Below, one piece after another: positions 15,589-27,060 of a stretch of DNA of 64,000 nt. The position numbers and the translations under genes were made by a program. Source of the stretch: Albula goreensis (taxonomy: Eukaryota; Chordata; Actinopteri; Albuliformes; Albulidae); the NCBI GenBank assembly GCA_022829145.1, contig CM040764.1, forward strand, positions 2,131,552 through 2,195,551, read 5' to 3'. Below the pieces are notes generated by a model. That model made no database searches. It saw nothing but the letters and a program-made list of their open reading frames with translations, and was not told the origin of the DNA. The number at the start of each line of letters is the position of its first letter. Positions within the stretch are counted from its first letter, which is position 1.

Positions 15589-16934
15589 CTAGGGCGGAGC
15601 TACGGGGTGGTTGGGGGTCGCCACGGTCACCCTAGTGTGAAGCTTGGCCACCCCTCTGGCCACCCTAGGTATAGAAAGCAAATCAATTAGAGAAGAGAAA
15701 AAAAAACCTGCTGTCAGTGCAGACATCAAACAATTAACATAACCGTCTTTATCCTCAATATTTTAGAATGCCTTTATGTGTTCAGCAATGTGTGCAAGAT
15801 GTCCGGTTGGTAACGGGAAGCATTGGTAACCATTGTTTGTTGTAGCCGGCTACTTATTAACTGTCTTTTTAAAGTTTTTTTTTTTTTTTCTCCCAATTGC
15901 TAGGATTCAGATTAATTTATGTAGGCCCACTGAGTGAGTATGCGGTTTAGGCATTGTTGCTGAGAGCGACCTGTCATTCTAATTTCGGCTTTATTGCCGT
16001 CTTGCCTGCTCTCAATTGTTACTCTAAATAAGGGACACAATCTGTCAGAGAAGAACAATCCACGTCACCTGTCATTTTGACGGAAAAAAATCTACGCTTT
16101 AAAAAGGGATTGTTCTGGTCCCGATCACTTCCTGCCAATACCACCTTTTAGCCAAGGAATATTAACAGGACCTAGTTTCCATTGCAAGACTCAATGAAGA
16201 GATTGAATACAGCTTAATTATTAATATAGCTTTTGGATAGAATATATCTACGACTAAAGCAGAATTCATTCAACAATGTCAAGTTTCGAGGTAATGCTAA
16301 TATTCCAGTAGCATAGGTAGTGTGACACCGTGGCAGGTGTGGCCACTGTGAGGCCTCTGCTGTTGCAGCTCCAGTTCCTCTCCAGGCTGAGGGAGGGAAC
16401 CAGGAGAACCTGACAGCAGTACAGCCACAAAAGGTCACCAGCTACCATTGACAAAGAGTTTGTTTATATATTACGGAAGTCCCACACATATTTTGCCCAA
16501 GGCTTCATGGGATTCAGAAATATTGAGGATAGAAATAAATCCTAATAGAATTCTATTATACCTGCTCCAACTGGACATATATTGATAACCTGATCTTCTT
16601 TTGTAAATTGTCAATAAATTGTGAACAGCTGAATGTTTATCGATAGAATATGTCTTTAAAACTGTACCTAAAACTGTACCTCCTACAAACTGTGATGTTA
16701 ATGGCGGTGCAGTTACATAAAATCTATTTATTACAGAAAAGAAACACCTGAAGAGGTGTGTACCTTTAAATACCTAAGGTGTGAGTAGGAATCCACTCAG
16801 GCTATACATAATATCCGGATAGCTACATTAAGTGGTTTTTTGTATATGATGTAGGTTAGCTATTTTTTGCCACCCCAAAAAAATCACCGGGACTAACCAG
16901 CCACCCCATTGGGAAAGTTCTGGCTACGCCCCTG
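15589..16934 (-). mobile_element. Non-autonomous hAT-type DNA transposon with 8-bp target duplication
   Basis: Read on the minus strand the element starts CAGGGGCGTAGCCAG (16934 downward), a tip typical of fish hAT elements. The other end reads CTAGGGCGGAGCTAC from 15589, an aligned inverted repeat continuing into GGTGGTTGG/GGTGGCTGG. The flanks are TGTACAAG (15581-15588) and TGTACAAA (16935-16942), an 8-bp target duplication with one mismatch, as hAT insertion produces. The 1.35-kb interior has no intact transposase; a short minus frame at 16214-16454 is unidentified. Confidence 0.85.
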
Positions 16935-17307
16935 TGTACAAAGTAGCCTACAGGACAACTCCAAGCACAAATAAGTGAAAAGATGGCTTGTTCTCTCACT
17001 GTTAAGGAGAGCGAGGCAGTGGGGAATTCGGTTGGCAGGGTTGTTCCCGTCTCAGTGGGGGAGACTGGGCTCGTTTGGTCAATCAGGCTAAACGTGGTCT
17101 GCCCACACAAAATGTTTCCCCCTGTAAAGGTGAAGTCTGGGCCGCACAAAATTGCTTCCCACTCTAAAGGTGAGGGCCGTACAGGTAAGCCGATGGTCTG
17201 CAGGGGGTAAAGACCCAGAGGCTGTGCTACAAAAGGGAGGGCCAGCCTTTCATGTCTGAGCTCCTTAGAAGTGATGAACACAATGTTGGCTGTCCAGATT
17301 CACTGGT

Positions 17308-17515
17308 GTGTTACATTACATTACAGTCATTGAGCTGACACTTCTATCCAAAGAGACTTACAGTTGATCAGGCTAACCAAAGGGTCAATCCTCCCTGGGA
17401 GCAACGTGGCTTGAGTCCGACACCATTGCTGCTCATGTTGTGGCCAGACTGGGGCTTGAAACCCCAACCTCAGGGGTCCCAGTCATGTACCTTAGCCACT
17501 ACAGGCTGTGTAGAA
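17308..17515 (-). repeat. tRNA-derived SINE with L2-type tail (family B)
   Basis: On the minus strand the head carries an A-box-like TGGCTAAGGTACATGACTGG and a B-box-like GGGTTTCAAGCCCC. The body shares the aggctaaccaaagggtcaat, cctccctggga block with the copy at 26868. The 3' end is a hairpin block with a GGATA loop followed by (TGTAA) repeats, read on the plus strand as ttacattacattacag, tgacacttctatccaaagag. Such tails are known from L2-clade LINE/SINE pairs of fish such as the eel elements UnaL2 and UnaSINE1. Confidence 0.75.
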
Positions 17516-17519
17516 AACA

Positions 17520-20500
17520 AAAAAACACGCTTGTCAAACCAAAGCAGAAATATTTTGAGGGTAAAAAAAAATTCTAGAAGTGACCCAAATTCTTATTCAT
17601 TTAATTTAAAATTGTAAATGTTTTAATGCCCCCTCCATGCCTTTGTAGAGGGTGACAGAGAAAGGTCACAGAAGGTCATGGGGAGGTGCAGGTGAGGCCC
17701 TGCTCTTGGGCCTGGGGGCCAGGTCCCTCAGCAGGACTGTGCCAGGACACATACAGCCACATACACACATAATGTGTGGAAATGTAAGCTGCATCAGGGC
17801 ATATGCTAAGCGCATATGTAATGTCATGCGATGGTATAGAGCCGGAATGGCTGCCAGCAGAGGAAGGGGCTGGGGAGCTGGTGGCTTTCAGAACAGATTA
17901 AGCCCTCTGCATAAACACCCCACTGAGAGGAGCTTTGTGTGAGACATTTACACTCTGTGGTTTATGGCAAATGAAACACATTCCATGCAGTGTGATAGAG
18001 ACTGCACATTCACACAGCTCAGGCTGGTCCAGGTTACCCAGTTTATTGAAAAAAAGAGCACTTTAGCTCCATTGGGGAATAGAATCAACCTTGTCACAAG
18101 TCGAGCTCCCAAACCAGTTTTTCATTAAACAAGAAAAGGATGTCAGCGCGGATCAGACTTTGAAAAGGAAAACCTTTTCGCTTTATTTGAATGCATTCTT
18201 GGAGAGAACGACCTTCAAAAACAAACAGTTGCACGCAAAAATTTACAGTGCGGTACACATGTTGTCCTTCGCAGACGCGAAACCACATAACTAAAATGCA
18301 CCTCCTTCGGTTCCTGCAGGATGCAAGAGGCGAGCTAACAAAAGCACACCCACATTCTGCTGTGGAATACAATTTGCTGGGAGGATTTTCAGATTTGAAT
18401 TTTAAAAAATAAAAAGAGACCCATCATCAACAGCATTGCGGTATCACATAATATCCCAGAACACACTGCACTACCAGATGACATGTTCATCTTAGTAATG
18501 ATGAGGGGTTTGAGGCAGAATAAGTTATGCCCACGTGTGTGAATGTGCCACCTTGCTGTGGTTCATTAGCATGTCATATTCGCGAGGGAGATGACTGCCT
18601 CTCGGCATGCTGGGACGGCGACATGTGTGTGCATCAACGGGGCACCCGTCCCAGAGAAATTAAGTCACGTTCAATTTACCTGTCATTCCCCCAACGGGCA
18701 AGGACACGGGAGTGACTTTGAGCAGAGTCTGTAGCTGAAAGGAGGCGCCATTCTGCAAGGCCTTCATGCACTTATCTGCCACCGGTGCGGGTTAATGATA
18801 ATGTTTACACTCCAGAGTGAAAATGCAGTGTTAGTACAGGGATGTGTGTCTCCATGTGTATAAAACACAGACACAGCTGTAATTTCTGCAGCTGAGACTG
18901 TCTTTATCTCTGTCTCTTGGTGTGTGTGTGTGCGCTGACCGCAAAGGATTTCCAAGATTTCATCATCAGCAAGGTTCAGAGGTCATGACGCAATCATTTG
19001 ACACACGCAGGCTCCCTTACCCTCCAACTTGGAGGGTGGAGTTTAATTTTTAAAATCGACCTGGAGGAAAGTTTAGCGCAAACGCAGTGTTCTTGCCAAA
19101 TTTTTGATCAATAATTTCAATCCATCTGAGGACATAAATACCAAAAATATAAAAAAAGATAATTCACATCAGAGACTTTTGGCATCAGAGCGGATAACAT
19201 CTCCAACTCTTATTGCCAGATTTGATCAAAAAGTCGTCAGCCAATGAGACGGTTTCAGCACATTTCAAAAGAAATTCTGCCCAGTATTAAAAAGTCTGGC
19301 TGCTGTCATCTCCGGAATTCAACACGTCAAATTTAGACTCAAAAATTTACAGACAAAGCGGAGTCATTCAACCAACTCAGTTGTTAGGGACACAGTCGTT
19401 AAATTTGTCAGCCACAGTATCTGTCAGACTGCATAGTATCTATTTTGTAACATTTTATGCCTTTCATTAAAACGCACCAGTCTTCTCTCAGTCACTCACA
19501 GTTTCCATCAGAGCTGGTCTTTACACTACGGCTGGTCTGACTGATCTGCTCTGTATGCAAACCCACACAGAGCCTAACATACAGCTGTCCTGCCTGGGAG
19601 CTTGGTGCTGTTTCTTATTTAAAACTCACTTGTGATCCTGCAGTGGTCTAACAGTATTAAGTTTCTGGTTGTATATAAAGGAGAGGGCATGTTTGTTCCA
19701 CTGCTCTCAGTCAGATCAAGCACAGGGTTCTCAGACTCAAACAGGCCATTTATCTCACTTGTAAATAAGTGCACCTTTAGCATTTGGCCTCATAAAGCTA
19801 ACAGGCTCACAGTTAAACATTTAAACACGACTGTAAACCAATAATCCACCTCATGTATTCATACTGTGTTACCTTATCCAATGCCCTTTGTGCTATATTA
19901 CGCATTTTGTCAAAACGTGCACATTGGGTTGCCGTATAGTTAACACATATAAAAAAAAAATATTATTTTGATGAAAAAATGACAAGAAATTCCATTAACT
20001 CTCCTGCCCCCAACAACTATTACCAGGACATCTCTGAAAAATATCTTGAAAGCACCTCCCCCCCCCTCTAAGCAATGCTAAATCTTGTGCTGTGTCCTGT
20101 GTTTGGGCGAGATTTGCTGGCAGAACTAACTGCCAGGAATGTAATCTGTAAGACACATCACCAATGACTACTAAAGGAAAGTAATCTGTAACACAAACAG
20201 GTCGTGACTAAGTCCAAAGACGCAAAGCCTTTTGACCGGCTGCACAGGAAACATTTCAGCTCTGAATGAGGATTTTAATTCTCAAACAAGGAACACATTA
20301 GCCCTGACTGTGTTTATGATTCGGCATGTTCCCTAGGTATTGCATTTTGAAATATTATAGCATTTTTTCTTTTTGGAACACTTGGGTCGTATTCTGAGTT
20401 CTCTGGCATCGTTTGGTGACTCAGCAGAACGCAGTCTGTTGAGGGTGCTCCCGAAAACGCTTTCAGCCACACGACCCTAAGGAGGTAGAAATGAGCCCAT

Positions 20501-20830
20501 AAAGGTTTTACGCTTCCTATAGGGCCACTTAAACCAGATTTATGTCTATTTATAAGTCCATGATGTTGTTTTCTTGTCCGGGCGATAAAACACACAGTAA
20601 AGGCTTAGCGATATTGTAATTCATTAATGCGAAAAGCTTTCTCTTTTACCATGACAATTACCTCTGTTCTGAAATACTGAAGAAGCAATCTGTCATAATG
20701 CTCATGACTCACAATCACAGTCATTTGAATGGACAGGGCACTAAATTTGCATTACCCAGAATGCAGTGGGTAGTGTCTGAAACCTCCCCTTCTTAATTGA
20801 AAAGTTGTTTGTTTCTCCTCATTAATGCAC
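17520..20830. other. Intronic stretch with no recognised feature
   Basis: This is mixed to AT-rich sequence. The open frames here (for example 17652-17942, 18091-18294, 18094-18372 on the other strand) are short, overlap on opposite strands and resemble nothing I know. A 19-bp inverted repeat (accctccaacttggagggt) lies near 19019-19037. Confidence 0.6.
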
Positions 20831-20839
20831 GGATCCACC

Positions 20840-22110
20840 ATGCTACCACCAAGCGTCGGACAAAGGAGCTGTACGGACAGCCTTCATCAGAGCATGCTAA
20901 CTCTTCCTCTCCTTCTGTCCCTCTGTTCCTGAGGATTGGTTAAGGATAGCGCAGCAAAAGTTGAACCCCAGATCAGTTGGACGAGGCCACACTCAACCCA
21001 CCATCTTAGGTACCTGCGGCTTGACTGTGGCCTGCCTATCCCAAGGGCCAATGCTTGGATAGCGCGCCCAGAGACCCTTGCCGGAAGCCTTCAGACTACC
21101 TCCAGGACTGGGAATACTCTGATGGAGAGCTGACAGACAGATCCCAGTGGGGAGTGCAGAGCTGCCCAGAAAGTACTCCTCTGGGTCTTCAAAAAAGACA
21201 TCACTGAGCTGTTTTATAATGAGGCTTTGCAAGACCATGATGTGGTGATACGGTTAGGCGGGGATGACAATGGATGACAATGAGTTGTGGACCCGTGCCA
21301 TGGAAAAAACCTGACCCCATCATAGCAGATGGAGTGAGCCACATACCAAGTACCCTGACACTGACAAACAGCAGGGGTATGCATGGAGAACTATCTCGCC
21401 ATGCCCAAACTGTGCAGGTAATGCAGTCAGTGAACAGTAGGCCTTCCCCTAACCCTGCTCTATGTAGGTCGGGTCTTTCCTCCAAATGGAGGAACAGGTA
21501 AACTCATCACTAGGACCTTCTGCTGCATCTGGAGTATCGTCATTGCAAAGCTGGACATACTCCTGAAAAATGAGGACAAAGGGGACACAGGGGTCCCAGT
21601 CGTACGTAGTTACCACCATTCTGGCACAAGGTCCGGTCCCACTGGTCTAGACAATGCAGAAGTGGCAGGAAGTGGTGTGAACGTTTGCCAGGTACAACAC
21701 CATCCTCTTCCTACGGACTACGCCTGACCTGCCTGTGCTGCCGGCCTTTTCCTCCAGGATAGGATGGCCTGGGTGGGCTGATCTCTTGCAGATGCAGGGA
21801 CGCAATGTCTCAGTAAATCACAAAAAAGGGAATGTCCCTCCCTAGGACCCGCACAATATCTGGAAAAACAGCACTCAGACGTGCATGTCCAGTAAACTGT
21901 AAGGCGTAACGTGGATGTCACATGTGTCTATCCACCACATTTATGTGCAGAGGGCACTGTACCCTTAGAAAGACTGCTCTGACACCGAGCCGTTAATCAC
22001 GGGAGTGCTCTGTCTTAAACAAGCTCCTGTTGAGGTTCTTCCTGACGGCTCAGCTCGTCCCATACAGTCCAACCGGGGGATGTAAAAACATCAAGCTCTA
22101 GCGCGAGTGA
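20840..22110. other. Unidentified mixed-GC block, possibly an old transposon
   Basis: This block is more GC-rich than its surroundings and holds several short open frames on both strands (20936-21133, 21201-21485 minus, 21274-21501, 21718-21921 minus). None continues into another or matches a family I can name. I could not find terminal repeats. It may be a decayed mobile element or a processed fragment. Confidence 0.3.
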
Positions 22111-23168
22111 ATGTTCACTAACACCATCAAGCAGGTCCTGCGGGAGACATTTATTTTCTCCTCTGGTGAAGGATTTATGTTTTGTTTACTTCTGGTGCAC
22201 TTTTCTCTTATTTTGATTACTTTGGTTTCCTGGTCTTCATCTGTTTTGAAAGAATACGCTGACTAGATTCTTGGAAGTGTAAGGAAAATGTAAAAACGTA
22301 ATAAAAGCAACTTTTTTGACAATTTCCTGTTCATGTAAAAATGTTCTGTCCAAACTGCCAGGGGGAGCAGAGAATAACCATCAGCACCTGCTGTTCATCA
22401 AGCCTAACACATGATGTCAATTCTCTGAGCCGACTATTTGAAAGCATGGCTGCAGTCAACGCATGAATAAAATAAGGCTACTCAGACTGACCGCATTTCA
22501 AAAGTAAACAAAATTAGCAAAAAAACGAAGAGGGAGCTATCCTAGAATAGCAACGAGTCAACTATATTGATTTTAGGATGCGTAAAAGAGAAGTTTCTTC
22601 AAAATATATATGACACGGCCAGAGAATCCTGTGTTATTTTCTCCGGTCTTTCATTCCCGGGGGACAGGTGGATAAATGCAGCACTTGGCTCAGCAGCGCT
22701 CCGTGACAGTAATGTTCCGTCTCCCAGGGGCCCGCAGCAGGGCCCGCGGCGCAGACAGCCTGCAGATGAGCCATAACATTCAGCACAAGGTGTGTGATAG
22801 AGCTCAACAGTTAGCCCGTTTCACTACGGCAGCCCTTTGCCGAGCTGCAGCGCTGTGCACGGTAACTCGGGTGTATGATGCGAGATACTCACTGTTTTAT
22901 TATGGCTCTCATGTTGCTTTGAAAAGGGCTGGCAGCTCAGATGCAGCTGTCCCGGCTGCAGGGGGTCCAGCACAAGGGGCCTGAGGTTTTTATCATTTAT
23001 GAATATTACGCTGTATGTATAAGCATCCAGCGGCATTCTGTACATTATATTATCCATTGGCATAGCAAGCTGCCCTTATCTGGGCTGGCTTACACAGCTT
23101 ACATTTTACTCATTAACCTTTAGTACATCTGCATATTTACCCATACAGTTCTGCTTCAGCGCGTTACT
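22110..23168. other. Intronic stretch with no recognised feature
   Basis: This is mixed composition with a short GC-rich part at 22650-22770. No coding homology, RNA gene or repeat is recognised. Confidence 0.6.
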
Positions 23169-23218
23169 AAAGGGCACATACGATGCTCTATACAATCCAG
23201 GTTTCCTATGACACAATC

Positions 23219-23879
23219 CTGCTCCCTATCCACTGCACAACACTGTGTACCTTTTACGCTACACAGACCTGCTCCCTATCCACTGCACAACAGCGTGCGC
23301 CTTTTACGCTTCACAGCCCTGCTCCCTATCCACTGCACAACACCGTGCGCCTTTTAAGCTACACAACCCAGCTCCCAACCCACTGCACAACACCGTGTGC
23401 CTTTTACGCTACACAACCCTGCTCCCTATCCACTGCACAACACCGTGCGCCTTTTACGCTACACAACCCTGCTCCCTATCCACTGCAAAACACTGTATGC
23501 TTTTTACGCTACACAACCCTGCTCCCTATCCACTGCACAACACTGTATGCTTTTTATGCTACACCACCCTGCTCCCTATCCACTGCAAAACACTGTATGC
23601 TTTTTATGCTACACCACCCTGCTCCCTATCCACTGCACAACACTGTACCTCTTTCACACTATACAACCCTGCTCCCTATCCACTGCACAGTACTGTATAC
23701 CTTTTACAGTACACAACCCTGCTCCCTTTCTATTACACAATACTGTAAACCTTTAACATGACATAACCCTGCTCCCTATCCACTGCACAGCAGTGTACAC
23801 CTTTAACACCACACAACCCTGCCCCCTATCCACTGCACAACACAGTACACCTTTTACACAGCACAACCCTGCTCCCTGT
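23219..23879 (+). repeat. 50-bp tandem array, about 13 units, no indels
   Basis: The unit ctgctccctatccactgcac, aacactgtgcgccttttacg, ctacacaacc repeats with ctgctccc at 23219, 23269, 23319 and so on to 23869, an exact 50-base spacing. Units differ only by substitutions. Since 50 is not a multiple of three and no unit frame contains a stop, all three plus frames stay open (up to 192 residues), but there is no evidence that any is translated. Confidence 0.95.
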
Positions 23880-24654
23880 ACCCAAACAGCTTTAAGCTAG
23901 TGATTCATTTGCATTTAGGTACACAACAATTTAGGAGAAGAAAAAGAACAACAACAACAAAATTTGACAGCGCAAGCCCATCTCTCGGTTGCTTCGTATT
24001 ACTTCCCAAAGAAAATTATTTACAAAGTGCCCCCAGCCAAACATTGAGCTATTATTCTGAGACTCATTGCTCACTCTTATATAAACAGCTGATGTAGCAA
24101 CAACCCATTTGAGGATCTTATTTCTTTAACAATATTTCTCACTTTCATCCATCATATCTGCATTCTGTGATCCCTACACCAGCAATGGGACCAGAGATTC
24201 CTTTATTCCAATACTCAGTCAGGAGACCACCAAGTCATTACTGAGATCAGTGCAAACATGCCTATTCATTCATTTTTTAAATGGAAAAAAATCAAGTTTC
24301 TCTCTTTCTTATTAATATTACTGTAGGGAGCCTGAAAACAAAATATGATTCATTGATGATTTTAATTTTTACTGCGCGAATGTGTGATCGAATACACGTA
24401 CCCCTGCCAGCCTGTTACTCTTTATTTAAGGATGCGCAGTTTTATGCGTAGCTTGGGGTGGAAGAGGAAGAGGAGTTTGACTATTTGAACAATCTTGGGA
24501 GCTGTGGAATATTTGAATATTAAATTATTCAAATCCCCACACTGCATGAACAAACACGTTTTTTTTAAAAGGAAATATGATGACACGTGTTAAATACAAT
24601 TACTGTAACTCTTTGCATCTGAAGCTCTGTTCTTCTCCATAGGGGACCCTGGTT

Positions 24655-24682
24655 GCTCTCTCTCTCTCTCTCTCTCTCCCTC
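24655..24682 (+). repeat. (TC)n microsatellite
   Basis: This is a TC dinucleotide run with one CCC interruption near its end. Confidence 0.9.
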
Positions 24683-24955
24683 TCTGTGCAGTTGACACTA
24701 TTGTCTGGAGGAATTGCGGGAGAGGTTGTGAAACAGTGCCATGCTCTTTGTGTCAAATAGCTGATACGAATGTGGGTTTCACACAGAAAAAAACACATTT
24801 TTTTGCCGTCAGTGAATCCATAACAAATAATGAATGATGGCAACCCAGGAATGATAGACAAAAAAAAAATATCTTATGAAAAATTCATGAATTCAGCATG
24901 TCATTTACTCCAAGCCTTATTCTGGTTTAAGCAAATCATATTTTGTGTGCCCTAG

Positions 24956-25003
24956 CAAAAAAAAAAAAAAAAAACACACACTCAGAGAAAAAAAAAAAAA
25001 AAC
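24956..25003 (+). repeat. Two adjacent poly(A) tracts
   Basis: Runs of about 19 and 15 A's are separated by cacacactcagag. No retroposed element could be recognised next to them. Confidence 0.85.
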
Positions 25004-26867
25004 ATAGCAGCACATATTTTGCTTATAATTATTTTGAGGATTATAATTATTTTCCATAAACTAAAAGGATTAGCTCTGTGTAGAAAATAAAATACAATTT
25101 TACCACACTTCTCCTGTTAGTGCATGGTTTTGCTGCCTTGGATACCACTCAAGTGTTATTTTCAGCTCTGTATTGATGCGGATTACTTTTGTCTGCTTCT
25201 CTAGGTCTGTTGGGGTTAGATTGGTTCAGGCTGGTAACTGTGGAGATGCATTTCCGTAGAATACACTTGATTGAAATATGACAGGTGTGCTAATAGAAAA
25301 CTTCTCTGGCAATGAGTTGAGTTCTGGAGGTGCTACAAATGTGGTCGTACTGTGGTCAGTTTCGCGGTTTTCAATCTCCTACCTCAACCTGCTAACCTAA
25401 ACTGTGTGAGCATAGTCAAGTAAAATCCATCTTTTTCTTTAAATTTTCTACCTTTGGTAACTGGTGTCCAAATCGGGGTACTAGCTCCCTCCTTGTGGCA
25501 GGGCCAGCCCCCTCCCTGGAGTGCCAGCCCAAAAGTCACGCAATAAATGTTTAAAATGTGATGCGCCAAACAGTGCACAAAAAGGGGCGACTACGGCTCC
25601 CGAATGTCAAACAGGAAATAAAGACCCAAGGCCACCAAAACCCAGGGCCCCCAAGCAAAAAAGCAAACCAGGAGATATACCTCAGATTGATCACAGACCA
25701 AGAAACCATAGCAGAGTCATAATAGTTGTGTATAGCAGAGTCATACTGGCCATTCGAAGCACACTCTAAATGATATATTACCTTCTCAGTCTTAAATGAA
25801 ACATTTTTTCCTATATCTACTGTGCGCGAATATTAAGACCCCGATGCCCCCTGTGGACGAGCGAGACAGGCCGGGGGCGGGGGCACCGCAGAAACGAGGG
25901 GGCGCCCTGATGATCTGCTTTCTGCAGACTGGCCAAACAGAGCCAATGAAAAGAGCTTTCCCCCGCCCTATCATCCGGCGCCACTTGGCTCCTCATACAC
26001 ATTAAAATATGTGACGGAAATTAGGGGAGCTGGAAGGCAAGTGCGGTATTGTGTTTCACTGAAGTTATGGTTATTTGCATCATATATTACTGTAATTGCC
26101 AGGAGAAGTAATCTGCTGCAGTAGAGGGTAACGCTTTATAACTCTCAGTACATTAGAGGTGACTGCCTCTTCCAGACCGACGGCAGAATCCCATTTCTCT
26201 AAAGCCACTCAAACTCGATATGACTCAACAAGTGTGTAATCAAATAAAAAAAGAAACAAACTGTGGGTCATAGTAGGAAGCTGAAACTATGAATTATGGG
26301 AAGAAAGGTGCATTATGGGATGCCATGCATTTCACTACACATAAATTTTAGGCATCCAGCAATAGATGACAAAAACATTTTGGCAAGGAGGAGGGATAAC
26401 ACGAGACCATGCAATACAGGGACAGATGTATTGTGGGATACTGTGTTATATGGAAAGAAGTGAATTGTGGGATGCCCTGTGGTAAGGCATGGTTGATTAC
26501 TCTTAGCTGACCACTGACTTGGCTGAATGCATTGACCTGGGAGGAACGGACTACATCAGTGGGGATAACCACGTCTCACAGCTCTCCAGAGACTCTCTGG
26601 TCTCCAGCTTATGCCACTGCATAGCGAGGAAGGAAGTGGCAACTGATATCGTTTGTATTGAAGGACAGAGTATGAATGTCTGTACTCTCCCGAACTGACA
26701 ATGAAGGCTGCGGCATTGAGTGGGGCATCTGATTATGAATGGAAAAAAAAACATTCTAAAAGGTTAAATCAATGAAGAAATATGGAGAAAATACTGAAGA
26801 CAGTTAGCGGTCTTCGTAAAAGATCAGAAGCGGTTTTGCTGTTTACATAATAAAACCCACATCTACA

Positions 26868-27060
26868 CACATTACATTACATTATAGTTATTTAGCTGAC
26901 ACTTTTATCCAAAGTGACTTAGTTGATTAGGCTAACCAAGGGCCAATCCCCCCTGGGAACAATGTGGGGTTAAGGGCCTTGCTCAAGGGCCCAACAGCAA
27001 TGGTGTTCTTGCTGTGGCTTGAACCACCAACCTCAAGAGTCCCAGTCATGTACCTCTTTC
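26868..27060 (-). repeat. tRNA-derived SINE with L2-type tail (family B)
   Basis: On the minus strand the B-box-like GGTGGTTCAAGCCAC is followed by GCTGTTGGGCCCTTGAGCAA, GGCCCTTAACCCC, then CACTTTGGATAAAAGTG, a 6-bp stem with a GGATA loop, and (ATGTA) repeats. The order is the same as at 17308 but the middle section is better preserved here. The GGATA-loop hairpin is the recognition feature of L2-clade LINE tails. Confidence 0.8.

Larger units (their letters stand above)
23900..26860. other. Intronic stretch, mostly featureless
   Basis: It contains the microsatellite and poly(A) runs listed and an AT-rich palindromic segment near 24480-24535 (atttgaatattaaattattc). Near 26281-26480 the motif tgaattatggga / cattatgggatgcc / tattgtgggata / gaattgtgggatgcc recurs four times. 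No gene is recognised. Confidence 0.6.

Noticed and set aside
23183-23761. Open frames of 192, 167 and 119 codons as a possible repetitive protein
   Set aside because: They arise from the 50-bp array lacking stops; all three frames being open argues against selection for one of them.
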